Shown here piece after piece: positions 1 through 7,059 of a stretch of 8,964 nt of DNA. The DNA comes from Flavobacteriaceae bacterium UBA3478. Its GTDB lineage: Bacteria; Bacteroidota; Bacteroidia; Flavobacteriales; Flavobacteriaceae. Where the stretch lies: NCBI GenBank assembly GCA_002381155.1, contig DFQX01000031.1:1508-10471 (forward strand), given 5' to 3'. The notes below the pieces were generated by a model, which searched no databases, was not told the DNA's origin, and saw nothing but the letters and a program-made list of their open reading frames with translations. Made by a program: the position numbers and the translations under genes. Every line of letters starts with the position of its first letter. Within the stretch, counting starts at the first letter, position 1.

Positions 1-569
1 GAGAAAAAATAAAGGTCGCCACTATGTCTAAATGATTCTGGGCGATCTGATTCAAAAGGAGTGCGTACAACAAGTTGATTCTCTACAACTTCATAAATGG
101 CACGCTTCGACTGAAGAAAGAGTCGTTCGTCTAGCTTTGTAATGTTCCAAAACTCTTCTCCCACATCAATGTTTTGGCGCTCTAGTCCTTTTATTTCGCT
201 GTAGTCTTCAAGTCCACCAGGAGTAATCTGGTAAAACCCAATGCTCATAGAACCCCCCACGTACAATCGATCCTCAACAACCTTAATCGAGCGAATATTT
301 TGTGCGTTCGGAACAAAAACTGATTCCCAACGATTTCCATCAAATAACAATACTCGTGATTGATTTGCGACAAACAGCATTCCGCTTTCTGACTGTTCTA
401 TCGCCCAATTCTGGTTGTCTGCACCATATTGCTCTGGCGGATAATTCTGAACTAAGGGGGTGTACTGCGCCTCAGAAAATCCAGAAACCAACAAAAATAG
501 TATCAACACAGACCTCGCTATTCGCTGTGTAATACCAATTGAAAATCCTATTTTAGAGGGTATAACCAT
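1..569 (-). CDS. Partial (5' end) exported propeller-type 'three-Y' regulator, probably LuxR-class
   Basis: I translated this from the reverse strand: 189 codons from ATG at 569-567, running off the left edge with no stop. A TAA lies in frame two codons upstream, so this is the most distal possible start; a GTG at codon 21 is an alternative. Residues 17-34 form a signal peptide (hydrophobic VLILFLLV core, likely cleavage after SEA34 before Gln35). The mature part begins with Asn42-Tyr43-Pro, YGADNQNWAI (48-57), FVANQSRVLLFDG (66-78) and EEFWNI (138-143). This order is what I recall from Bacteroidota regulators that have a periplasmic two-component-regulator propeller, a Y_Y_Y domain, one membrane helix and a cytoplasmic LuxR-type HTH. 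Only the start of the propeller is present here, so the output domain (HTH, histidine kinase or none) cannot be seen. It is divergent from the VPS10-like gene with a 25-bp gap. The visible part has no cysteine. Family confidence is good; the DNA-binding role is inference. Confidence 0.82.
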   Translation of the reverse strand, partial: MVIPSKIGFSIGITQRIARSVLILFLLVSGFSEAQYTPLVQNYPPEQYGADNQNWAIEQSESGMLFVANQSRVLLFDGNRWESVFVPNAQNIRSIKVVEDRLYVGGSMSIGFYQITPGGLEDYSEIKGLERQNIDVGEEFWNITKLDERLFLQSKRAIYEVVENQLVVRTPFESDRPESFRHSGDLYFF

Positions 570-582
570 AGATTAAGATCCA

Positions 583-612
583 TAAAGATATCCTATGAAA
601 TTCAGTATCCAA
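583..612 (-). promoter_or_regulatory. Candidate Bacteroidota-type promoter for the left-edge regulator
   Basis: Read on the minus strand, TTG (612-610) is followed after 19 nt by TATCTTTA (590-583). The consensus in this phylum is TTG, about 19-21 nt, TAnnTTTG, so the -7 box differs only in its last base. Transcription would begin around 575-578, leaving only a few untranslated bases before the ATG at 569. The -33 box would lie inside the first codons of the divergent VPS10-like gene. The match is short and AT-rich, so chance is a real possibility. Confidence 0.35.
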
Positions 613-3405
613 GCATTTGTAAGCAAAGCTGTTAGTATTTATTTGCTTTTATTATCCGTATCTGCTCTTTATGCTCAAGAGGCATCAACTATTCCACAGC
701 TAGAAAATATTGGGCCTAGTATTATGAGTGGTAGGGTTGTTGATTTAGAAGTTAACCCTGAAGATCCGACAGAGTTTTATGTAGCCTATGCGTCAGGAGG
801 GCTATGGCACACCACTGATAACGGAACCACATTTACTCCCATTTTCGACAACAGCCCTACTCAGAACATAGGAGATATTGCTATGCATTGGGGGTCTCGC
901 ACCCTTTATGTAGGTACGGGAGAAAACAATTCTTCTCGATCATCTTATGCCGGTATCGGAATGTTCAAAACCACCTCTAATGGAGAAAGCTGGGAACACG
1001 TTGGGCTAGAAGACAGCCATCATGTCGGTAGAATTGTCATCAACCCCAACGATCCCAACCATGTCCTAGTAGGAGTGATCGGACACCTTTACACGCCAAA
1101 CAAAGAACGAGGGGTCTTTGTTTCTTTTGATGGAGGAAAAGCCTGGGAAAATCCTCTTTTTATCAACGAGAACACGGGAATTATCGACTTGGCAGCTACC
1201 GAAGATTTCAGCACTATCTACGCAGCAAGCTGGCAACGAGATCGTAAAGCTTGGAATTTTGAAGGTTCAGGCGAGGGGTCTGGCATTTATAAAAGTGAAG
1301 ATCAGGGACGCTCCTGGACACTCCTTACCACAGAAGGTAGTGGATTCCCTACCGGAAGTGGTGTTGGAAGAATCGGGCTTTCATTATTTGACAACCAAAC
1401 CCTATATGCGGTTCATGACAGTCAATTCAGAAGAAAATCTTCTCAGAGAAAACCTTCGAAGAACGACGAGCTAACCAAAGATCAATTCAAGTCTCTGAGC
1501 GTAAAAGAGTTCTTGGCTCTTAGTGATAAGGCGCTTAATGAGTTTTTAAAATCGAACGGATTTCAAGAAAAGTACCGCGCTCAAAACGTGAAACAACTCG
1601 TTCGTGATGGCGTGGCAAAACCTTCAGATATCGCGCTTTATCTCGAAGACGCGAACGCTATGCTATTCGACACCCCTGTCATTGGAGCAGAAGTGTACCG
1701 ATCAGATGACGCCGGTAAAACATGGAATAAAACCCACGAGGATTATATTGATGGACTATTCTACAGCTACGGGTATTATTTTGCCCAAGTACGTGTCGAC
1801 CCTTCTGATGTAAACAATATTTATTTAGCAGGGGTTCCACTGATTCAATCGAAAGATGGCGGCAAAACCTTTCAATCGATAGACAAAGAAAACGTCCACT
1901 CTGATCACCATGCGATTTGGATCAACCCAAATAGACCCGGTCACCTAATCAATGGTAATGACGGAGGTATTAATATAACCTATGACGATGGAGCAAATTG
2001 GACTAAAAACAATAGCCCAAGCGTAGGTCAATTCTACGCCATTCAAATCGACCATCAAGAACCTTATAATGTATACGGCGGGCTTCAAGACAATGGGGTT
2101 TGGATGGCCCCAAATACGGCCTCTGAAAACAGAGATTGGCTAGCCTCTGGACACAACCCGTGGACGATGCTCTTAGGAGGTGACGGAATGCAAGTTGAGG
2201 TTCATCGTGAAACCCCTTCTATCGTATTTACCGGGTTTCAATTCGGCAATTACTATCGAATCGAACCAGGCAAGCGCAAGGCAATCACTCCTAAACACGA
2301 ACTTGGAGAAGCCCCATATCGATTTAACTGGCAAACCCCTGTTCTTCTGTCTTCCCACCATCCTGATGTACTTTACTTAGGTAGCAACAAGCTCCACCGT
2401 TCGTTTGATCTCGGAGAAACCTGGACCACCTTATCTCCAGACCTTACCAAGGGAGGTAGAAAAGGAAATGTTGCCTACGGAACACTAACAACCATTAGCG
2501 AATCTCCCCTTCAATTCGGGCTGATTTACACGGGAAGCGACGATGGTCAAATCCACGTCACCAAAGATGGAGGGGCTACTTGGCAGCTCATCTCTAATTC
2601 TTTAACCGAAGGGCAATCCGATGATCTTTGGGTAAGTAGAGTTTTTGCTTCAAATCACAATAAATCTCGGGTATATGCCTCTCTAAACGGTTATCGCAAT
2701 GATGACTTCAAGCCTTATCTCTACGTCAGCGAAGACTACGGAGCAACGTGGGAGGCCATCGATTCGGGGCTTCCTATGCAGCCCATCAATGTAATCATCG
2801 AAGACCCTCACAATGAAGAGCTTCTTTTCGTAGGTAACGATCACGGGTTATACGCAGGTCTTCATGGGGGAAAACATTGGATCCCTTTTAATCAAGGAAT
2901 GCCAGCAGTAGCTGTTCATGATCTGAAAATTCAACCAAAATCTAAAGACCTTGTGGTTGGGACTCATGGCAGAAGCATCTATAAAGTCAATATTTCAGAA
3001 TTAGAACAATTAAACCCTTCAATCCTTAAATCGAACGTTCACTTATTCGCTCCAGACAAGATAAGAGCTTCTAGTCGATGGGGAAGAAGTTGGTCTACAT
3101 TCGGATCTCCGTACACTCCATCAACCTCAATAACATGGTATCAAGATCAGGCAGGCCCTTCCCGTATAACTGTAGAATTAGATAATGCAGTCGCCTTTAC
3201 AGCGGAAGTTCAAGGAATCAAAGGCTTACAAGAATGGTCTTATTCACTGAGTCTCGATAAGGATTTGGTAAAAAGCTTTGAAAAGAAATCGAAAAAGTCA
3301 CTAAAGCCTGCTTCTAATGGCGCCTACTATCTCCCAAAAGGGAACTATACCTTGCAAATTACTAATGGGAAAGCTGAAAGTAAGCAACCTCTAATCATTG
3401 AATAA
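595..3405 (+). CDS. Secreted Asp-box (BNR) multi-propeller protein, VPS10/sortilin-N-like 'glycosyl hydrolase' family
   Basis: 936 residues. A signal peptide (Lys11, hydrophobic 13-25, likely cleavage after ALYA27 before Gln28) predicts export. Asp-boxes (S/T-x-D-x-G-x-x-W/F type) occur at about 73-80, 126-133, 177-184, 234-241, 370-377, 419-426, 462-469, 603-610, 656-663 and 712-719, with a degenerate one at 755-762; this spacing fits one or two beta-propellers. Residues 276-360 are a charged, probably helical insert between Asp-box blades. The C-terminal part (about 815-936) looks like a beta-sandwich ending in a GxYYLPKGxYTL stretch. I recall this whole arrangement from Bacteroidota proteins annotated 'VPS10 domain-containing' or 'glycosyl hydrolase', so it appears full length. 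There is no cysteine, so the 10CC module of true sortilins is absent, and no type IX sorting domain is evident. Substrate and enzymatic activity are unknown; Asp-boxes are structural and do not prove sialidase activity. No Shine-Dalgarno precedes the ATG. Confidence 0.88.
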   Translation: MKFSIQAFVSKAVSIYLLLLSVSALYAQEASTIPQLENIGPSIMSGRVVDLEVNPEDPTEFYVAYASGGLWHTTDNGTTFTPIFDNSPTQNIGDIAMHWGSRTLYVGTGENNSSRSSYAGIGMFKTTSNGESWEHVGLEDSHHVGRIVINPNDPNHVLVGVIGHLYTPNKERGVFVSFDGGKAWENPLFINENTGIIDLAATEDFSTIYAASWQRDRKAWNFEGSGEGSGIYKSEDQGRSWTLLTTEGSGFPTGSGVGRIGLSLFDNQTLYAVHDSQFRRKSSQRKPSKNDELTKDQFKSLSVKEFLALSDKALNEFLKSNGFQEKYRAQNVKQLVRDGVAKPSDIALYLEDANAMLFDTPVIGAEVYRSDDAGKTWNKTHEDYIDGLFYSYGYYFAQVRVDPSDVNNIYLAGVPLIQSKDGGKTFQSIDKENVHSDHHAIWINPNRPGHLINGNDGGINITYDDGANWTKNNSPSVGQFYAIQIDHQEPYNVYGGLQDNGVWMAPNTASENRDWLASGHNPWTMLLGGDGMQVEVHRETPSIVFTGFQFGNYYRIEPGKRKAITPKHELGEAPYRFNWQTPVLLSSHHPDVLYLGSNKLHRSFDLGETWTTLSPDLTKGGRKGNVAYGTLTTISESPLQFGLIYTGSDDGQIHVTKDGGATWQLISNSLTEGQSDDLWVSRVFASNHNKSRVYASLNGYRNDDFKPYLYVSEDYGATWEAIDSGLPMQPINVIIEDPHNEELLFVGNDHGLYAGLHGGKHWIPFNQGMPAVAVHDLKIQPKSKDLVVGTHGRSIYKVNISELEQLNPSILKSNVHLFAPDKIRASSRWGRSWSTFGSPYTPSTSITWYQDQAGPSRITVELDNAVAFTAEVQGIKGLQEWSYSLSLDKDLVKSFEKKSKKSLKPASNGAYYLPKGNYTLQITNGKAESKQPLIIE

Positions 3406-3422
3406 AAAGTTCTATTTCGCTT

Positions 3423-3452
3423 AAAAAGATAGGGTTACGCCCTCTCTTTTTT
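3423..3452 (+). terminator. Intrinsic terminator after the VPS10-like gene
   Basis: A 12-bp stem (3423-3434 with 3440-3451, one T/C mismatch) closes a TTACG loop. The 3' arm runs into a T tract. It begins 17 bp after the stop codon and separates this gene from the sdh promoter. Confidence 0.8.
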
Positions 3453-3522
3453 GTTTATACAAAAACTGAATATTAAGAATTGTTCTAAATATTTAAGTAT
3501 TTGGCGTTAAAGCATATAGTCA

Positions 3523-3553
3523 TTGTAGAATATCTCATCGGTACGTACCTTTG
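3523..3553 (+). promoter_or_regulatory. sdhCAB promoter (Bacteroidota TTG / TAnnTTTG type)
   Basis: TTG at 3523-3525, a 20-nt spacer and TACCTTTG at 3546-3553 match the Bacteroidota housekeeping-sigma consensus exactly in the conserved bases. An AT-rich stretch lies just upstream (about 3465-3502). Transcription should begin near 3558-3561, giving a leader of about 30 nt before the ATG at 3590. Its place between a terminator and three tightly packed sdh genes makes it the probable single promoter of the operon. Confidence 0.75.
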
Positions 3554-3589
3554 CATGGTAATTTTTTAAGCGTTAAAACTAGACTCTTT

Positions 3590-4246
3590 ATGTTCAGTTC
3601 TTCATTATTACGCAAGGTGGTTATGGCCCTGTCTGGGTTGTTTCTCATCTCGTTTTTAGCCTTACACTTGGCCATCAATCTAGCTTCTATCTTTTCAGAA
3701 GAGCTCTACAACACTTGGTCACACTTTATGGGCTACAATCCGGTGGTACAGTTTGTTCTTCAGCCCATCCTGGTTGCGGGTGTAATTCTACACTTTGTTA
3801 TGGGATTTGTGCTCGAGGCACAAAACCGAAAGGCTCGAGGCCCTGTTGGTTACAAAGTAGGCTCGAAAGGCACCAATAGCAGCTGGTTATCAAGAAACAT
3901 GTTGCTATCTGGAGGTGTTGTTCTTGCCTTTATTGGTCTTCACATGTACGACTTTTGGTTACACGAGATGATCTACAAGTATGTAGAATCTAATCCGATA
4001 GATACTACTCGATATTATGGATTCACCGTTGAACTGTTTGATCTAACAAGAACAGTTATCTATTCAGTAGCATTTGTTTTATTGGGAATGCACCTTTATC
4101 ACGGTTTTGCTTCTTCAATGCAAACCATTGGTTTTGACAACAAATATGGTAAAGCCATTCAAGCCTTTGCAAAGGCATATGCAGTAGTTGTTCCTGCCGG
4201 CTTTATCTTCATCGCAGTATATCACTTCTTAAATCCAATACAATAA
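3590..4246 (+). CDS. sdhC: Succinate dehydrogenase cytochrome b subunit (b558-type, single anchor)
   Basis: 218 residues from ATG 3590. This is the membrane anchor that carries haem and the quinone site of succinate:quinone oxidoreductase, taking electrons from SdhB. Five hydrophobic helices are visible, at about 6-34, 51-76, 103-124, 150-178 and 194-214. His26, His68, His118 and His168 sit in the first four, the arrangement of the four haem ligands in the Wolinella FrdC / Bacillus SdhC dihaem family (His171 is an alternative to His168). There is no sdhD, as expected for this type, and menaquinone is the likely partner. The frame opens further upstream at a TTG (3551), but that codon lies inside the promoter's TACCTTTG box and before the expected transcript start, so I reject it. 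No Shine-Dalgarno; the leader is A-rich. The stop is 2 bp before sdhA. Confidence 0.93.
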   Translation: MFSSSLLRKVVMALSGLFLISFLALHLAINLASIFSEELYNTWSHFMGYNPVVQFVLQPILVAGVILHFVMGFVLEAQNRKARGPVGYKVGSKGTNSSWLSRNMLLSGGVVLAFIGLHMYDFWLHEMIYKYVESNPIDTTRYYGFTVELFDLTRTVIYSVAFVLLGMHLYHGFASSMQTIGFDNKYGKAIQAFAKAYAVVVPAGFIFIAVYHFLNPIQ

Positions 4247-4248
4247 GT

Positions 4249-6252
4249 ATGGCAAAGCTAGAATCAAAAGTTCCTAATGGCCCATTAGCCGAGAAGTGGA
4301 GCAAGCATAAAAATGATATTCGCCTGGTCAACCCAGCGAACAAAAGAAATATTGACATCATCGTTATTGGTACCGGTCTTGCAGGAGCTTCGGCTTCAGC
4401 ATCATTAGCCGAGCTAGGGTATAATGTAAAGACCTTCTGCTATCAAGACTCTCCAAGACGAGCGCACTCGATTGCGGCACAAGGTGGAGTTAACGCTGCC
4501 AAAAACTATCAAGGTGATGGTGACTCTGTTTATCGTTTATTCTACGATACCATAAAGGGGGGAGACTATCGTTCGCGAGAAGCTAACGTTCACCGTCTTG
4601 CTGAGGTATCTACCAATATTATTGACCAGTGTGTTGCGCAAGGAGTTCCCTTCGCTCGTGAGTATGGTGGGCTACTTGATAACCGCTCTTTCGGAGGGGT
4701 TCAAGTTTCTAGAACCTTCTACGCAAAAGGACAGACTGGGCAGCAACTTTTATTAGGGGCTTATTCAGCAATGAACCGCCAAATACAACGTGGTAAAATC
4801 AAATCTTACACGCGTCATGAAATGTTGGATCTCGTTTTAGTTGACGGAAAAGCTCGCGGAATCATTGCTCGTAATCTCGTTACTGGCGAGTTAGAAAGAC
4901 ATTCTGCTCATGCCGTGGTACTTGCGACTGGTGGATACGGTAACGTTTTCTATCTATCGACCTACTGTATGGGAGCTAACGTAATGGCTGCGTGGAGAGC
5001 ACACCGAAGAGGAGCTCATTTTGCCAACCCTTGCTTTACGCAAATTCACCCAACTTGTATTCCTGTCTCTGGTGACCACCAGTCAAAGCTTACTCTGATG
5101 TCGGAGTCACTGAGAAATGATGGGCGTATTTGGGTGCCTAAAAAACTAGAAGATGCAAAGGCTATTCGAGAAGGCAAATTAAAGCCAACTGACTTAGCCG
5201 AAGAAGATAGAGATTACTACCTAGAGCGCAGATACCCTGCTTTCGGCAACCTTGTTCCTCGTGATGTGGCTTCTAGAGCAGCAAAAGAGCGTTGCGATGC
5301 TGGGTTCGGTGTTAATAAAACCGGAGAGGCTGTTTATCTTGACTTTGATTCTGCAATCATGCGATATGGTCGTGAAAAGGCCAACACTATGGGGCTAAAA
5401 GATGCTGATGACAAGAAGGTAAGAGTGCTAGGCGAGGAAATCGTAGAAGCCAAGTATGGTAACCTTTTCCAGATGTACGAGAAAATTGTAAACGAGAACC
5501 CGTATAAGACACCGATGAAGATTTATCCGGCGGTACACTATGCAATGGGGGGGCTTTGGGTAGATTACAACCTAATGACTTCTATCCCTGGTTGTTATGC
5601 CGCAGGAGAAGCTAACTTCAGTGATCACGGAGCAAACCGCCTAGGGGCATCTGCACTAATGCAGGGTCTTGCAGACGGATATTTCGTTCTTCCTTACACA
5701 ATCGGTGACTATTTAGCAGACGATATACAGACTGGATCAATCTCAACCGACTTACCTGAATTTGAGGCTGCGGAGGAAGCAGTGAAAGAGCGTCTCGAGA
5801 AGTTAATGTCGGGGTCAGGAAAACACTCTGTTGATTATTACCACAAGAAGCTTGGAAAAATCATGTGGAACAAGTGCGGTATGTCTAGAAATGAACAAGG
5901 ACTGAAAGAGGCCATCAAAGAAATTGCTGAACTTCGAGAAGACTTCTATAAGAACGTACGAATCCCTGGCGAACTAAACGCTATGAACTCTGAGCTAGAA
6001 AAAGCCCATCGAGTTGCAGATTTCTTAGAGCTAGGAGAGCTTTTCGCGGTGGATGCATTAAATCGAAATGAATCATGCGGAGGTCACTTCAGAGAAGAAT
6101 ACCAAACCGAAGAAGGCGAGGCGCTCAGAGATGATGAAAATTATCGCTACGTAGCAGCTTGGGAATACACTGGAGTTCCTAGTGAAGCAAAACTTCACAA
6201 GGAAGAACTAGTCTATGAAAACATTGAATTGAAAACACGATCTTACAAATAA
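4249..6252 (+). CDS. sdhA: Succinate dehydrogenase/fumarate reductase flavoprotein subunit
   Basis: 667 residues, the catalytic subunit that oxidises succinate to fumarate using covalently bound FAD, on the cytoplasmic side of the membrane. The Rossmann motif GTGLAG is at 41-46. His73 in RRAHSIAAQGG is the expected covalent FAD attachment residue. Catalytic-region motifs are intact: HPT at 267-269, Glu286 and Arg289 in SESLRNDG, Arg338 in PRDVASRA, His430 in VHYAMGG, and Glu454 to Arg464 in GEANFSDHGANRLG. The C-terminal helical domain (about 505-667) is complete. Length fits the longer Bacteroidota/Bacillus-like class rather than E. coli SdhA (588). The roughly 33 residues before the Rossmann fold are normal for this class as I recall it. 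It starts 2 bp after sdhC and ends 4 bp before sdhB, so translational coupling is likely. Direction (SDH or FRD) cannot be told from sequence alone; SDH is the likelier role in an aerobe. Confidence 0.97.
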   Translation: MAKLESKVPNGPLAEKWSKHKNDIRLVNPANKRNIDIIVIGTGLAGASASASLAELGYNVKTFCYQDSPRRAHSIAAQGGVNAAKNYQGDGDSVYRLFYDTIKGGDYRSREANVHRLAEVSTNIIDQCVAQGVPFAREYGGLLDNRSFGGVQVSRTFYAKGQTGQQLLLGAYSAMNRQIQRGKIKSYTRHEMLDLVLVDGKARGIIARNLVTGELERHSAHAVVLATGGYGNVFYLSTYCMGANVMAAWRAHRRGAHFANPCFTQIHPTCIPVSGDHQSKLTLMSESLRNDGRIWVPKKLEDAKAIREGKLKPTDLAEEDRDYYLERRYPAFGNLVPRDVASRAAKERCDAGFGVNKTGEAVYLDFDSAIMRYGREKANTMGLKDADDKKVRVLGEEIVEAKYGNLFQMYEKIVNENPYKTPMKIYPAVHYAMGGLWVDYNLMTSIPGCYAAGEANFSDHGANRLGASALMQGLADGYFVLPYTIGDYLADDIQTGSISTDLPEFEAAEEAVKERLEKLMSGSGKHSVDYYHKKLGKIMWNKCGMSRNEQGLKEAIKEIAELREDFYKNVRIPGELNAMNSELEKAHRVADFLELGELFAVDALNRNESCGGHFREEYQTEEGEALRDDENYRYVAAWEYTGVPSEAKLHKEELVYENIELKTRSYK

Positions 6253-6256
6253 GGCT

Positions 6257-7003
6257 ATGAAAATTCATCTCAACGTTTGGCGTCAGAAAAACGCACAAAC
6301 CAACGGAAAGTTCGAAACCTATGACCTTGACAATATCAGCGAGGACATGTCGTTCTTAGAAATGTTAGACGTTCTAAATGAAGGTCTAATTAACGACGGT
6401 AAAGAGCCTGTGGTGTTCGATCACGACTGTCGTGAAGGTATTTGTGGAACTTGTTCAATGGTTATTAATGGTAAACCTCACGGGCCACAAAAGCTAACCA
6501 CTACCTGCCAGCTTCACATGAGAAGCTTTAAAGACGGTGATCACATTACTATAGAGCCTTTTAGAGCTGGGGCCTTCCCTGTAATTAAAGATTTAATGGT
6601 GGATCGATCTGCCTTTGATCGCATACAGCAAGCCGGAGGATATATTTCTGTAAATACCTCAGGACGCCCAGTAGATGCAAACGCTATTCCTATTGAAAAA
6701 GACAAAGCAGACGCTTCTTTCAACGCAGCAACATGTATCGGATGTGGTGCTTGTGTAGCAGCCTGTAAAAATGCTTCTGCAATGCTTTTCACCTCTGCTA
6801 AAGTTTCTCAATATGCCTTATTACCACAAGGACGTGTTGAAGCCACGACTCGTGTTTTAAACATGGTGAAACAGATGGATCTAGAAGGGTTCGGTAACTG
6901 TACCAATACCGGAGCTTGTGAAATCGAATGTCCGAAAGGAATCTCTCTTGAGAATATCGCCCGTATGAATCGCGAATATCTAAGTGCAAGTATCAAAGGA
7001 TAA
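6257..7003 (+). CDS. sdhB: Succinate dehydrogenase iron-sulfur subunit
   Basis: 248 residues, carrying electrons from SdhA's flavin to the cytochrome b anchor. The N-terminal ferredoxin-like domain holds the [2Fe-2S] ligands Cys58, Cys63, Cys66 and Cys84 (CREGICGTC, then TTTC). The C-terminal domain holds CIGCGACVAAC (Cys160, 163, 166, 170) and the later Cys215, Cys221 and Cys225-Pro. By analogy with E. coli SdhB, Cys160/163/166/225 bind [4Fe-4S] and Cys170/215/221 bind [3Fe-4S]. All cluster ligands are present and the length is normal. AAGG a few bases before the ATG is the only start in the window with even a weak Shine-Dalgarno-like sequence. It is the last gene of the operon, with a terminator 17 bp after the stop. 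Confidence 0.97.
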   Translation: MKIHLNVWRQKNAQTNGKFETYDLDNISEDMSFLEMLDVLNEGLINDGKEPVVFDHDCREGICGTCSMVINGKPHGPQKLTTTCQLHMRSFKDGDHITIEPFRAGAFPVIKDLMVDRSAFDRIQQAGGYISVNTSGRPVDANAIPIEKDKADASFNAATCIGCGACVAACKNASAMLFTSAKVSQYALLPQGRVEATTRVLNMVKQMDLEGFGNCTNTGACEIECPKGISLENIARMNREYLSASIKG

Positions 7004-7020
7004 ACTCCGTTATATAGCTA

Positions 7021-7051
7021 AAAAAAAGGCCGCTTTCCAGCGGCCTTTTTT
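7021..7051. terminator. Bidirectional intrinsic terminator between converging sdh and acc operons
   Basis: GGCCGC (7028-7033) pairs perfectly with GCGGCC (7040-7045) around a TTTCCA loop. An A run on the left and a T run on the right extend the stem by at least six A-T pairs. Either strand yields a GC-rich hairpin followed by a U tract, so it can end sdhB transcripts from the left and accC transcripts from the right. It lies 17 bp after the sdhB stop and 8 bp beyond the accC stop. Confidence 0.92.
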
Positions 7052-7059
7052 GTTGTTTG

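Noticed and set aside
302..532. Open reading frame of 76 codons on the plus strand
   Set aside because: It lies opposite the regulator gene, whose minus-strand translation has a signal peptide and clear family motifs. The plus-strand product has no recognisable features.
549..556. TATTTTAG as a plus-strand -7 box for the VPS10-like gene
   Set aside because: One mismatch to TAnnTTTG and no TTG at the required 19-21 nt upstream. Its distance to the ATG (38 bp) resembles that of the sdh promoter, so it is worth remembering but not enough to annotate.
1118..2380. Short open frames overlapping the VPS10-like gene in other frames and on the other strand
   Set aside because: All lie inside a continuous 936-codon gene with regular Asp-boxes, and none has motifs or a plausible start of its own.
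3551..3589. Longer sdhC beginning at TTG 3551
   Set aside because: The TTG overlaps the -7 promoter box and precedes the expected transcript start. The added residues do not resemble an SdhC N-terminus.
6541..6996. Minus-strand open frames opposite sdhB
   Set aside because: They are opposite the conserved iron-sulfur cysteine motifs of sdhB and have no family resemblance.
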